Notes under the pieces: generated by a model
Seen by the model: the letters and a program-made list of their open reading frames with translations, nothing else
The model's database searches: none
Told to the model about the DNA's origin: nothing
Part shown: in pieces, positions 7,653 through 17,048 of the stretch
Layout of the letters: each line of letters opens with the position of its first letter
Position numbering within the stretch: position 1 is the stretch's first letter
Program-made: the position numbers and the translations under genes
From: Rhizobium cauense
GTDB taxonomy: Bacteria; Pseudomonadota; Alphaproteobacteria; Rhizobiales; Rhizobiaceae
Length of the DNA: 64,000 nt
Direction: 5' to 3'
NCBI RefSeq assembly: GCF_019511525.1
Contig: NZ_JAEUAT010000010.1
Coordinates: 1-64,000 of the forward strand

Positions 7653-9824
7653 TCAGCCCGAGATCTTCGAGAAGTCGGCGACGGTGCCGGTTGCCTCGCG
7701 GATCAGACGCAGCAGGGCCAGACGATTGGCGCGGATGGCCGCGTCCTCGTCATTAACAAGCACGTCCTCAAAGAAACGGTCGACCGGCGCGCGCAGCTTG
7801 GAAAGCGCCTCCATGGCCGAGCGGAAGTCTTCCTTCGCAACGGCAGCGGAAGCCTCGGCCGAAGCCTTGGTGATTGCCGCGTAGAGTTCCTTTTCGGCAT
7901 CGAGCTTCAACAAAGCGTCAGAAACGCCGTCGGCGACAACAGTGCCCTTCTTCTCTTCAGCCGCGAGCAGCTGCGTCGCACGCTTGGTGCCGGCCAAAAG
8001 GTTCTTGCCGTCTTCCGAGGTGATGAAGGCCGTCAGTGCCTCGACGCGACGGGCCACCATCAACAGATCGTCCGTCTCGGGCGTCAGTACGGAATCGATG
8101 AGATCGTAGCGGGCGCCCTGATCGCGGAGGTAGACCTTCAGGCGATCGTGGAAGAAGGAGAGGAGGTCGAGGGCACGTGAGGCATCGGCGGTTTCGGCAC
8201 CGAGATCGCTGTCGATCCGCGCCATGTGCGAGACAACAGGCGTCAGCAGCGGAATCCGGACCTTGCGCTCGAGCAGGATGCGGATGACGCCGAGGGCTGC
8301 GCGGCGAAGCGCGAAGGGGTCCTTCGAGCCGGTCGGCTTCTCGTCGATGGCCCAGAAGCCGGCCAGCGTGTCGAGCTTGTCGGCAAGCGCGACCGTGATC
8401 GCGACCTTGTCCTCCGGAACACGGTCGTTCGGCCCCATCGGCTTCCAGTGATCCTCGATCGCAGCGGCGACGGACGCATCTTCACCCTGGAGCGCCGCAT
8501 AGCGACGGCCCATCAGGCCCTGCAGTTCCGGAAACTCGCCGACGGCTTCGGTGCGAAGGTCGGCCTTGGCAAGCACGGCCGCGCGGTCGACGAGCTTGTA
8601 ATCAGCGCCGATCTGCATGGCGAGCTTGGCGGCCAGCGCACGGATGCGCTCCACGCGCGCGCCCTGTGTGCCGAGCTTGGCGTGGAAGGTCACGTTCAAC
8701 GCGTCGAGCTTGGCCATGCGCTGGTCGAGCGGCTTCTTCAGGTCGAGGTCGAATTTCCTTGCCGAGGCTTCCAGCGTTTCGAGATCCGGCAGGCTGCCCT
8801 GGTCGCGCTTCCAGAAGTGCAGGGCGTCGGAAAGGCGCGCGCGCACGACCTTGCCGTTGCCGTGAACGATCTCCTTGCCGCCGTCGCTCGCCTGGATGTT
8901 CGAGACGAGGATGAACTTGTTGGAGAGCGTGTCGCCGCCCACCGGGCGCGTCACGAAACACTTCTGGTTCGTCTTGATGGTCAGGCGGATGATGTCTGAA
9001 GGGATCGAGAGATAGTCTTCCTCGAAGCTTCCCATCAGCACCTGCGGCCATTCGACGAGGCCGGAGACCTCTTCCAGCAGGCCTTCGTCCTCGACGAGTT
9101 CGAGGCCGCTTGCAAAGGCGATGTCGCGGGCGTCGTGCAGGATGATGTCCTTGCGGCGATCCGCATCGAGGATGACCTTCGCCTTCTCAAGGTTGGCGAC
9201 GTAGTCGTCGAAGCGCTTGACGGTAATGGCGCCGGGCGCATGGAAGCGATGGCCGTAGGTCACGTTCGAGGCAACGATGCCATCGATCGCAAACGGGATG
9301 ACGGCGGTTTCCTCATGCTCGGTTCCAAAGGTGCAGACGATCGACTGCAGCGGGCGAACCCAGCGCAGCGAACCCGGCTGTGCGGAGGCAGCACCCCAGC
9401 GCATCGGCTTCGGCCACGGGAAATCGCGGATGATGCCGGGCATCACATCGCTGATGATCTCCTCAGCGGCGCGGCCAGGCTTGGAGATGACGGCGATGTA
9501 GAAATCGCCCTTCTTCGGATCGCTCTGGACCTGTGCCTCCGAAATGGAGGAAAGACCGGCGCCGCGCAGGAAGCCTTCGATCGCCTTCTCGTTGGCGTCG
9601 GTGCGCGGGCCCTTCTTCTCTTCACGGACGTCGGCGGAGCGCGCCGTCAGGCCGCGGATGTCGAGCGTCAGCCGGCGCGGCGTCCAGTATTCGCGCGCAC
9701 CCTCGTAGGAAAGTCCTGCCTCGACCAGCGCATCGGTCACGAGCTTCTTCAGGTCGCCGGCAGCCTTGCGCTGCAGGCGGGCCGGGATCTCTTCGGAGCG
9801 GAGTTCTAGGAGCAGATCTGGCAT
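7653..9824 (-). CDS. glyS: glycine--tRNA ligase beta subunit
   Basis: This is the beta subunit of the heterotetrameric bacterial glycyl-tRNA synthetase. It provides tRNA recognition, while GlyQ (alpha) carries the aminoacylation site. The 723-residue length and the opening MPDLLLELRSEEIPARLQR are diagnostic, and KGPRTDANEKAIEGFLRGAG and the C-terminal anticodon-binding-like region ending DFSKISG agree. The ATG at 9824 fits the family. glyQ is not in the window; the expected upstream side is occupied by an AT-richer pocket, so glyQ is separated from glyS here. Confidence 0.97.
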   Translation of the reverse strand: MPDLLLELRSEEIPARLQRKAAGDLKKLVTDALVEAGLSYEGAREYWTPRRLTLDIRGLTARSADVREEKKGPRTDANEKAIEGFLRGAGLSSISEAQVQSDPKKGDFYIAVISKPGRAAEEIISDVMPGIIRDFPWPKPMRWGAASAQPGSLRWVRPLQSIVCTFGTEHEETAVIPFAIDGIVASNVTYGHRFHAPGAITVKRFDDYVANLEKAKVILDADRRKDIILHDARDIAFASGLELVEDEGLLEEVSGLVEWPQVLMGSFEEDYLSIPSDIIRLTIKTNQKCFVTRPVGGDTLSNKFILVSNIQASDGGKEIVHGNGKVVRARLSDALHFWKRDQGSLPDLETLEASARKFDLDLKKPLDQRMAKLDALNVTFHAKLGTQGARVERIRALAAKLAMQIGADYKLVDRAAVLAKADLRTEAVGEFPELQGLMGRRYAALQGEDASVAAAIEDHWKPMGPNDRVPEDKVAITVALADKLDTLAGFWAIDEKPTGSKDPFALRRAALGVIRILLERKVRIPLLTPVVSHMARIDSDLGAETADASRALDLLSFFHDRLKVYLRDQGARYDLIDSVLTPETDDLLMVARRVEALTAFITSEDGKNLLAGTKRATQLLAAEEKKGTVVADGVSDALLKLDAEKELYAAITKASAEASAAVAKEDFRSAMEALSKLRAPVDRFFEDVLVNDEDAAIRANRLALLRLIREATGTVADFSKISG

Positions 9825-10074
9825 GTCACTTTCCTTGCCTTCCCCGGGGAAGGCGCCACAAAGGCGGGGCTAAAAACGGTCGCCTCTGCTAGCAAAGAAT
9901 GCCGCATCTGCACAACCGCAAAAACGGATGACGGCGGCGGGGAGGGGATTTTGGTGGGCAGCGTGCCGTGCCGCGGCCTTTGGGGGTGGACATAGGCTCT
10001 TACCTCGCGGTCGAATGTCGATGTCGGCTATCGGCCCGAAGCGGCCATAGCCTTAGGGTCGTACAACGGCATTC

Positions 10075-10395
10075 CTATAGGTCCAACCTCAAAGGATCCA
10101 AGGATTGTATAAATGCGTACGGAAGCTGCCCAATTTCAACAACGTCGAAACTCTCAATGCCTGCGGGTGTGACGCGGAAATCGTATGTCTCAAAAGAGCC
10201 GTTGAAAACTTCGACTTCCATCGGCGGATCATCCCAGATTATGCGCACTGTGGGAAAGACCCCCTCTAGAATCTCGGACGGTGACACGAAGTTTGCGCTT
10301 CCATAGCTTACAAGGGATGCGACAGCAGACTTTGTAACTATGTCGATACGCTCTGATAAATGCTCAACGGCTTCCAAAACTTTCTCCCACTTCAT
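10075..10395 (-). CDS. hypothetical protein in AT-richer pocket
   Basis: Starting at the ATG at 10395 gives 106 residues; the open frame extends 22 residues further to 10461. No family was recognised. The sequence looks like a soluble alpha/beta protein (IDIVTKSAVASLVSYG, FPTVRIIWDDPPMEVEVFNG, YDFRVTPAGIESFDV). Base composition is visibly lower in GC than in the neighbouring glyS and tex genes, which suggests an acquired gene. The ribosome-binding site is weak. A plus-strand frame over the same stretch reads like noise. Confidence 0.5.
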   Translation of the reverse strand: MKWEKVLEAVEHLSERIDIVTKSAVASLVSYGSANFVSPSEILEGVFPTVRIIWDDPPMEVEVFNGSFETYDFRVTPAGIESFDVVEIGQLPYAFIQSLDPLRLDL

Positions 10396-10499
10396 GCCAA
10401 ATCGCGCGCTCCGAGTGTGCCTATTAACATGCTGTCTAAGTCGCGGAACGAATGACTGCAATTGGCGCAGAGTTGTCTAAGTCCTCCGGCAATTCGTTG

Positions 10500-11000
10500 C
10501 TATTCTGGCAATGGCCCTCTCTCAAGGAATGTCGAAAGTGCAATGTAACTGCGTACGGATCGGACGCCTTCGAGACTCTGGATTTCCATCAGGAAATTCT
10601 CCAGCGACTCCGTATCGTTTGCCCGCACCTTCACAAGAACACATCCATCGCCGGCGACGGTGTGTATTTCCTCGACCTCGGGTCTGTCAGCGAACCTCAA
10701 CAACGCACGCGTAGCATTGTAGCTGCTCGTGTCGATGACGAGGAATGTCAGCAACGTGCGGCCAAGCTTACATCCATCGAGCCTCGCGACGGTGCCCTTG
10801 ATAACCCCATCGCGTTTAAGACGCTTCACCCGGTCGTGCACTGCGGGTGCCGAGAGGTTCACAATCGTGCTGAGTTCCGAATAGCTGCGCGTCGCGTCCT
10901 TAGCGAGTGCGCCTAATATCTTTCGGTCCGTGGCATCGAGGTCGGCCGGATTATGTCGCGCGAGCCGAACAGCATCTGTTTCTGTCTTTGACGTAGGCAT
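10500..11000 (-). CDS. Lrp/AsnC family transcriptional regulator
   Basis: A 166-residue one-component regulator. Residues about 20-75 form the winged helix-turn-helix (LDATDRKILGALAKDATRSY, SAPAVHDRVKRLKRDGVIKG), and residues about 85-155 form the RAM-type ligand-binding domain (VEEIHTVAGDGCVLVKVRA). It is divergent from the MFS transporter across an 89-bp region with palindromes, so it most likely controls that transporter and itself, as divergent Lrp/AsnC-exporter pairs commonly do. The amino-acid or other ligand cannot be read from sequence. Confidence 0.92.
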   Translation of the reverse strand: MPTSKTETDAVRLARHNPADLDATDRKILGALAKDATRSYSELSTIVNLSAPAVHDRVKRLKRDGVIKGTVARLDGCKLGRTLLTFLVIDTSSYNATRALLRFADRPEVEEIHTVAGDGCVLVKVRANDTESLENFLMEIQSLEGVRSVRSYIALSTFLERGPLPE

Positions 11001-11089
11001 TTTCTATTTACACCCGAATTTCATATCCAATATCAGCACTATTGCCGAACGCTGTTCGGATATCAATATTGCAATAGATGGAGTTGTGA
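11001..11089. promoter_or_regulatory. divergent promoter/operator region of Lrp/AsnC regulator and MFS exporter
   Basis: An AT-rich region containing a perfect 6-3-6 inverted repeat CCGAACGCTGTTCGG (11045-11059) and a perfect 10-bp palindrome TATTGCAATA (11067-11076), 14 bases before the MFS start. ATATC-containing half sites occur on both sides (CATATCCAATATC, GGATATC). These are good candidates for regulator-binding sites. Confidence 0.6.
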
Positions 11090-12262
11090 ATGCCCCTCGC
11101 TCTTTTTGCCCTAGCGATAGGCGCATTTGGTATCGGACTTACCGAATTCGTCGTGGCTGGCATCCTCCCTCAAATCGCCAACGATTTCGCCATCGACATC
11201 CCGACGGCGGGTCTTATGGCGACGACCTACGCCTTGGGCGTTTTCGTCGGCGCACCGATTCTGACAATTCTGGGAGCTTGCGTTCCGCGGAAGACGATGC
11301 TGATCGGCCTAGCCGTGATCTTCACCGTCGGGAATGTCATCACCGCTATCGCTCCAACGTTGCCGATTGCCCTTGCCGGACGAGTTCTGACGGCGTTCAA
11401 TCATGGTACCTTCTTCGGCATTGGCTCCATCATCGCTGCATCGGTTGTCGCAAAGGATCGCCAGGCCAGTGCCATTGCCTTCATGTTTTCCGGATTGACG
11501 GTGGCGAACCTCTTGGGAGTGCCCCTTGGCACCTGGCTTGCACAGGTCTTCGGCTGGCGGTTGGTGTTCTGGATTGTCGCCGTGATCGGGCTCGTCACCA
11601 TACTGAGTATTGCTCTCTTAGTGCCCAGGATTGAGGCGGGGAAGGCCATTCCAATCAAGGCAGAGCTCCGCGCCTTCGTCGATCCTCAGGTCCTGCTTGC
11701 CATGGGCATCACGATCTTCGGCCCAGCGGCCTTCTTCACCTCGATCACCTACATCGCTCCTATGATGGTGAATAACGCAGACTTTTCCGATAAAGGCATA
11801 GCATGGTTGATGGTGCTGTTTGGTCTGGGACTGGCCGGCGGCAACTGGCTTGGTGGTCGCTTTGCAGACAGATCGCTCTTCGGAACCTTGTTCGTGACGC
11901 TCGCGGCGCAGGCTGTGGTGCTGATCGTATTCTGGATCGGCGTAGAAAACGCCGTCGTCGCCTCGGTGTCGGTATTCCTGATGGCAGCCTTCGGCTTTGC
12001 GACGGTCTCGCCTATTCAAAAGCTGGTGATGGATCGTGCGAGCACCGCTGGCGCACCCACGCTGGCGGCGTCCGTAAACATCGGCATGTTCAACCTCGGA
12101 AACGCGATTGGCGCATGGGCTGGAGGAGCGGCCATCGCGGCAGGTTTTGGTCTGGCTTCCCCAAACTGGGCAGGGGCAATCCTATCAATTGTCGCTCTAG
12201 GGTTGGCAATACTGGCGTGGGCAAGTGCTGGTCGAGAAACTTCAGCGGTACCGGCAGAATGA
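11090..12262 (+). CDS. MFS transporter, AraJ-like (DHA1 drug/sugar efflux type)
   Basis: A 390-residue integral membrane protein with about twelve hydrophobic segments spread over its whole length. The opening LFALAIGAFGIGLTEFVVAG and the motif-C-like region GVPLGTWLAQVFGWRLVFW (about 143-161) place it in the AraJ/PbuE-like efflux group of the DHA1 family, driven by the proton gradient. The substrate is unknown; the group covers sugars, purine analogues and drugs. Pairing with a divergent Lrp/AsnC regulator would fit an amino-acid-related or inducible export role, which is inference only. Confidence 0.9.
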   Translation: MPLALFALAIGAFGIGLTEFVVAGILPQIANDFAIDIPTAGLMATTYALGVFVGAPILTILGACVPRKTMLIGLAVIFTVGNVITAIAPTLPIALAGRVLTAFNHGTFFGIGSIIAASVVAKDRQASAIAFMFSGLTVANLLGVPLGTWLAQVFGWRLVFWIVAVIGLVTILSIALLVPRIEAGKAIPIKAELRAFVDPQVLLAMGITIFGPAAFFTSITYIAPMMVNNADFSDKGIAWLMVLFGLGLAGGNWLGGRFADRSLFGTLFVTLAAQAVVLIVFWIGVENAVVASVSVFLMAAFGFATVSPIQKLVMDRASTAGAPTLAASVNIGMFNLGNAIGAWAGGAAIAAGFGLASPNWAGAILSIVALGLAILAWASAGRETSAVPAE

Positions 12263-12640
12263 CGCTCTACTTTCCGTAACAAGCAGCAATGGAAGCCGGG
12301 CGCTTCCGCCTTCCATTGCGGTGCCGACACTCAGAGTACATCCGCTTTTGGCGCAAAGCGGTCAACCGCCGGCGTCGGCAATCGGCCCTAAGTGCGTATT
12401 CCGGACGACACCGGCTGGGTGGACCAGAGGGGATGAAGGCAAATAATCCCCGCCGATAGCTCTGGTGGCATGCTGTATTTTCGGAGCTGGCGCAGGCCGG
12501 AAAAGGCCAACACAGAGGGCGCAATGTTCCTGCGCCCAACGCGATCCCGACTACTTCCGCTGTGGAAACGCCACTAGGGCATTGCCTTGCCGCTTTTCGC
12601 CGCTATGGTCCCGCAACTTTCGTGAAACGCAGGAACTCTC
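12263..12640. other. 378-bp intergenic region without supported gene
   Basis: This region lies between the MFS gene and tex. Open frames here are short and compositionally unlike neighbouring proteins. No terminator, RNA gene or clear operator was recognised. The only functional signal is AGGA about 7 bases before the tex start codon. Confidence 0.6.
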
Positions 12641-14950
12641 ATGGCCGCTGATATCCGTTCGCTCTCCGCAGTCATCTCTTCCGAAATCAACGCCCGGCCG
12701 GATCAGGCAAAGGCCGCGATCGAGTTGCTCGACGAGGGGGCGACCGTGCCCTTCATCGCCCGCTACCGCAAGGAAGTGACCGGTGGGCTTGATGATACGC
12801 AGTTGCGTAATCTGGCGGAGCGGCTGGTCTATCTGCGTGAACTGGAAGCGCGCCGCGATACGATCGTCGAGTCCATCAACGGCCAGGGCAAGATGACCGA
12901 CGAGCTGATGGCGAAGATCGGCAAGGCCGGCACCAAGGCGGAGCTTGAGGATCTTTATCTCCCCTACAAGCCGAAGCGCCGCACCCGTGCCGAAATCGCC
13001 CGCGAGCGTGGCCTCGGTCCGTTGGCCGAAGCAATCCTCGGTGACCGCTCGAAGGAGCCCGCGGTCCTTGCGGAAGGGTTCATCACGTCAGATGTGCCTG
13101 ATGTGAAGACGGCGCTCGAAGGCGCGCGAGACATCGTCGCGGAAGGCATCTCTGAGAATGCCGATCTGCTCGGCAAACTGCGCGCCCACATGCGCAGCGC
13201 TGCGTTGCTGAAGGCGAAGGTCGTCGACGGCAAGCAGGCGGCAGGTGAAAAGTTCTCCGACTATTTCGATCATTCCGAGCGCTGGGCGACGGCACCGGGC
13301 CACCGCGCGCTCGCCATGCTGCGCGGCTGGAACGAGGAAGTGCTGACGCTTGTTATCGAGGCCGATGCCGAGACCGCATCGCCGAACAAGCCGGTCGAGC
13401 GCATGATCGCCGCCGCCTACGAGATCGGCAGCAGTCGCCCCGGTGACCGCTGGCTGATGGAGGTCGCGAGCTGGACCTGGCGCGTCAAGCTCTCCATGTC
13501 GCTGTCGCTCGACCTGATGCGCGAGCTGCGCGAACGCGCCGAGGAGGAGGCGATCCACGTCTTCGCCCGCAATCTCAAGGACCTGCTGCTGGCCGCACCT
13601 GCCGGTTCGCGCGCCACGATGGGCCTCGATCCGGGTATCCGCACCGGCGTCAAGGTTGCCGTCACCGACGCAACAGGCAAGGTGGTGGCGACATCGACCG
13701 TCTATCCCTTCCAGCCGAGAAACGATGTGCGCGGCGCGCAGCTCGAACTTGCCTCGCTGATCCGCAAGCACAATGTCGAACTGATTTCGATCGGCAACGG
13801 CACCGGCAGCCGCGAGACGGAAAAGCTGGTGGCCGACATGCTCGCCGATCTGCCGGCGCCGAAGCCGACCAAGGTCATCGTCTCGGAAGCAGGCGCCTCT
13901 GTCTATTCCGCATCAGAGACTGCGGCTCTCGAATTCCCCAACCTCGACGTGTCGCTGCGCGGCGCCGTCTCCATCGCTCGTCGTCTGCAGGACCCGCTTG
14001 CGGAACTCGTCAAGATCGAGCCGAAGTCGATCGGTGTCGGCCAGTACCAGCACGATGTCGACCAGCAGAAGCTGTCGCGTTCGCTGGATGCGGTCGTCGA
14101 AGACGCGGTGAACGCCGTGGGTGTCGACCTCAACACCGCGTCGGCGCCGCTGTTGTCACGTGTTTCGGGCCTGGGCTCCTCGATTGCCGAGGCGATCGTC
14201 CGGCATCGCGACAGCGAAGGCCGGTTCGAAACACGTCGCGATCTCCTGAAGGTTGCCCGTCTTGGCCAGCGCACCTTCGAACAGTGCGCCGGCTTCCTGC
14301 GCATCCGGGACGGCAAGGAGCCCCTCGATGCCTCTTCCGTACACCCGGAAGCCTATGGCGTTGCCAAGAAGATCGTGGCTGCCTGCGGCCGCGACCTGCG
14401 CTCCCTCATGGGCGACAGTGCAACGCTGAAGGCGCTTGATCCCCGCAAGTTCATCGATGAGCAGTTCGGCCTACCCACGGTGAAGGACATTCTGGCTGAG
14501 CTGGAGAAGCCCGGCCGTGACCCGCGTCCGAGCTTCAAGACTGCAACGTTCGCCGAAGGCGTTCACGAGATCTCCGACCTCAAGCCGGGCATGACGCTGG
14601 AAGGTACGGTGACCAACGTCGCGGCCTTCGGCGCTTTCGTCGATATCGGCGTTCATCAGGACGGCTTGGTGCATGTGTCTCAGCTTGCCGACCGCTTCGT
14701 CAAAGACCCTCACGAAGTTGTGAAGGCTGGCGACGTCGTAAAGGTTCGCGTCGTGGAGGTTGATGCCAAGCGCAAGCGCATCGGTTTGTCGATGCGGAAG
14801 GACGATGGCTCGCAGGCTCCCGCTCCACGTGGCGAGTCACGCGGAAACCAGCCTGTTCGCGGCCAGAACGATCGTCGCTCGGCCCCTCCAAAGCAGGAGA
14901 GCCAAGGTGCCTTTGGCGCCGCGTTGGCCGAGGCGATGAAGCGAAAATAA
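12641..14950 (+). CDS. tex: Tex family RNA-binding transcription accessory protein
   Basis: A 769-residue Tex homologue, a conserved cytoplasmic nucleic-acid-binding protein linked to transcription and stress survival. In order it has the N-terminal helical Tex region (VPFIARYRKEVTGGLDD), the YqgF-like RNase H fold from about residue 327 (GLDPGIRTGVKVAVTDATG), helix-hairpin-helix repeats (VGVDLNTASAPLLSRVSGLG, about 490-510), and a C-terminal S1 domain at about 650-719 (GTVTNVAAFGAFVDIGVHQD). A 50-residue basic, low-complexity tail follows. The length is typical for the family. The gene follows the AT-richer pocket and is transcribed toward cfa. Confidence 0.96.
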   Translation: MAADIRSLSAVISSEINARPDQAKAAIELLDEGATVPFIARYRKEVTGGLDDTQLRNLAERLVYLRELEARRDTIVESINGQGKMTDELMAKIGKAGTKAELEDLYLPYKPKRRTRAEIARERGLGPLAEAILGDRSKEPAVLAEGFITSDVPDVKTALEGARDIVAEGISENADLLGKLRAHMRSAALLKAKVVDGKQAAGEKFSDYFDHSERWATAPGHRALAMLRGWNEEVLTLVIEADAETASPNKPVERMIAAAYEIGSSRPGDRWLMEVASWTWRVKLSMSLSLDLMRELRERAEEEAIHVFARNLKDLLLAAPAGSRATMGLDPGIRTGVKVAVTDATGKVVATSTVYPFQPRNDVRGAQLELASLIRKHNVELISIGNGTGSRETEKLVADMLADLPAPKPTKVIVSEAGASVYSASETAALEFPNLDVSLRGAVSIARRLQDPLAELVKIEPKSIGVGQYQHDVDQQKLSRSLDAVVEDAVNAVGVDLNTASAPLLSRVSGLGSSIAEAIVRHRDSEGRFETRRDLLKVARLGQRTFEQCAGFLRIRDGKEPLDASSVHPEAYGVAKKIVAACGRDLRSLMGDSATLKALDPRKFIDEQFGLPTVKDILAELEKPGRDPRPSFKTATFAEGVHEISDLKPGMTLEGTVTNVAAFGAFVDIGVHQDGLVHVSQLADRFVKDPHEVVKAGDVVKVRVVEVDAKRKRIGLSMRKDDGSQAPAPRGESRGNQPVRGQNDRRSAPPKQESQGAFGAALAEAMKRK

Positions 14951-15085
14951 GCGCTTAGCAATCACCTTTGCAAAAATGTCACACTTCGGCGATCATGTTG
15001 CCGAGGTGCGAAATACGGCGCTTGTAAGGCGGATGAGAGATACTAAGTTGATCGGACTATCCTGTCACATTGCGAGGCCTTACTT

Positions 15086-16345
15086 ATGGCGTCGGCGTTT
15101 CTATCGATTGTCAAAAAAATCATCCGTAAGGGTAATCTGAGACTCACTCTCGCCAATGGCGAGACGCATGCCGTCGGCGACGGTTCCGGCGATCTTGTGG
15201 TCGTCCGCGTCGCCGATGAAGAGGCGGAACAGCTGATCCGCCGGGATCCCACCCTGAAGCTTGGCGAAATGTACATGGACGGCCGGTTCATTCTTGAACA
15301 GGGCAACATCTACGATTTCCTGTCGATGGTGAAACAGAACACCACCAACGAGATCTTCGATATCCCGATGGCGGCTCTCCTGATCGGTCGCATTGCCCTG
15401 CAGCAGCTGAAAAGCCGGCTTCCGATCAACCACAACAAGCGGAATGTAGCCCACCACTACGACTTGTCCGAACGGCTCTTCGAACTCTTTCTCGACGAGG
15501 ACTGGCAATATTCCTGCGCCTACTACAATCCGCCCGGCATAAGCCTGGAGGAGGCGCAGGTAGCCAAGAAACGGCATATCGCCGCGAAGCTCCTGTTGGA
15601 ACCGAACCAGCGTGTGCTGGAGATCGGCTCCGGTTGGGGCGGCATGGGCATGTATCTGGCTGAATCCACGCCGGGACTGGAGCTGCTCGGCATTACACTC
15701 AGCGAAGAGCAGCTGAAGATCTCGCGCGAGCGATCGCAAAAGCGCGGCCTTAACGATCGTGTCCGCTTCGAGCTGCAGGATTACCGCACGCTGACGGGCA
15801 AGAAGTTTGACCGCATCGTCTCGGTCGGCATGTTCGAGCATGTCGGCATCGGCAATTTCGGCAACTTCTTCAAGAAGGTGCATGAATTCCTCACCGATGA
15901 CGGCGTCATGGTCCTGCATTCCATCGCGCGTCCGAAGCCGAGTTTCGGGACGAATGCCTTCATCGAGAAGTACATCTTCCCGCAAGGCTATATTCCCTCG
16001 ATCGGCGAGACGCTGCCGTTCATCGAAAAGGCGGGACTTCTCGTGCGCGATGTCGAGGTTCTGCCGCTGCACTATGCATATACACTGCGCCATTGGCGCG
16101 AGCGTTTCGTGGCGCGCAAGGCAGAGGCGGTTGCTCTTTACGATGAACGGTTCTTCCGCATGTGGGAGTTCTACCTCGCCGGTTCGGAAATGGGCTTCCG
16201 CTGGGACGAACTGTTCATCATGCAGATCCAGATTTCGAAGAACCAGTATTCGACACCGGACAGCCGCGACTACATCCAGGCGACGGAGAAGAAGCTGAAA
16301 GAGTTCGAGGCGACGCGAGCGCCGCTCGAAAAAGTCATTCTCTGA
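15086..16345 (+). CDS. cfa: cyclopropane-fatty-acyl-phospholipid synthase
   Basis: A SAM-dependent methyltransferase that adds a methylene bridge to unsaturated phospholipid acyl chains at the inner membrane surface. It has 419 residues. An N-terminal lipid-binding region precedes NVAHHYDLSERLFELFLDE (about 118-136). The SAM motif I is VLEIGSGWGGMGMYLAE (about 176-192), and MFEHVGIGNFGNFFKKVHE carries conserved family residues. Rhizobia often have two cfa genes, and which paralogue this is cannot be told. The 135-bp upstream region shows no obvious operator. Confidence 0.95.
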   Translation: MASAFLSIVKKIIRKGNLRLTLANGETHAVGDGSGDLVVVRVADEEAEQLIRRDPTLKLGEMYMDGRFILEQGNIYDFLSMVKQNTTNEIFDIPMAALLIGRIALQQLKSRLPINHNKRNVAHHYDLSERLFELFLDEDWQYSCAYYNPPGISLEEAQVAKKRHIAAKLLLEPNQRVLEIGSGWGGMGMYLAESTPGLELLGITLSEEQLKISRERSQKRGLNDRVRFELQDYRTLTGKKFDRIVSVGMFEHVGIGNFGNFFKKVHEFLTDDGVMVLHSIARPKPSFGTNAFIEKYIFPQGYIPSIGETLPFIEKAGLLVRDVEVLPLHYAYTLRHWRERFVARKAEAVALYDERFFRMWEFYLAGSEMGFRWDELFIMQIQISKNQYSTPDSRDYIQATEKKLKEFEATRAPLEKVIL

Positions 16346-16402
16346 TCCAGATCAAGGGGCGCGGCGAAAATCGCGCCTTCTCAAATTCGGAGGCATCGTG
16401 GA

Positions 16403-16984
16403 ATGGCAGGCGTCTTTCCGGAAATCCATCTCGTGCGTCACGGCGAAACCGCGTGGAGCTTGTCTGGCCGGCATACCGGTCGCAGCGACATCCCGCTCAC
16501 GGAAAACGGCGAAGCTGCGGCGCGTCAGGTCGGCCCACGGCTTGCGGGCAGGAGTTTTGCCGCCGTCTGGTCTAGCCCCTCGCAACGGGCCCGCAACACC
16601 TGCGAACTTGCCGGTTTTGGTGCCGGCGTGATCGTCAAGGACGATCTGGCGGAGTGGGACTACGGCGCCTACGAAGGCATTACCACGAAGGAAATCCATG
16701 CGAGCCGGCTCGGCTGGCAACTGTTTCGCGACGGCTGCCCAAAGGGCGAGGCGGCGGCGGATGTCGGTGCGCGCGCAGACAGGGTCATCTCGGAACTGCG
16801 CCAGGCCAATACCTCGATCCTGATCTTCTCCAGCTCGCACTTCCTCCGCGTGCTTGGTGCTCGCTGGCTCGGATTGCCACCCGCTGATGGCGCGCGCTTC
16901 ATCCTGGACACGACAAGCATCAGCGTCCTTGGCTACGAGCACGACTTGACAGAGCCGGTGATCAGACGATGGAACCAGCGCTGA
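16403..16984 (+). CDS. histidine phosphatase family protein (phosphoglycerate-mutase-like)
   Basis: A 193-residue branch-1 histidine phosphatase. The catalytic RHGET motif is in IHLVRHGETAWS (about 8-19), and the second catalytic His lies in SSSHFLRVLGARWLG (about 144-158). Phospho-pocket residues include the Arg of SSPSQRARNTCELAG and the Glu of DLAEWDYGAYEG. The substrate is not predictable; these proteins are often broad-specificity phosphatases rather than true mutases. GGAGG precedes the ATG. The gene lies 57 bp after cfa and 64 bp before ubiA, so a shared transcript is possible. Confidence 0.9.
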   Translation: MAGVFPEIHLVRHGETAWSLSGRHTGRSDIPLTENGEAAARQVGPRLAGRSFAAVWSSPSQRARNTCELAGFGAGVIVKDDLAEWDYGAYEGITTKEIHASRLGWQLFRDGCPKGEAAADVGARADRVISELRQANTSILIFSSSHFLRVLGARWLGLPPADGARFILDTTSISVLGYEHDLTEPVIRRWNQR

Positions 16985-17048
16985 AAGATCGCTGCGGTGG
17001 CTGAGAATTGACCTTGACCCGCGCCTTGACCGATCGCTAGATGGCGGC

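Noticed and set aside
16354..16379. Small hairpin after cfa as a terminator
   Set aside because: Six-base stem with no T tract; too weak to call.
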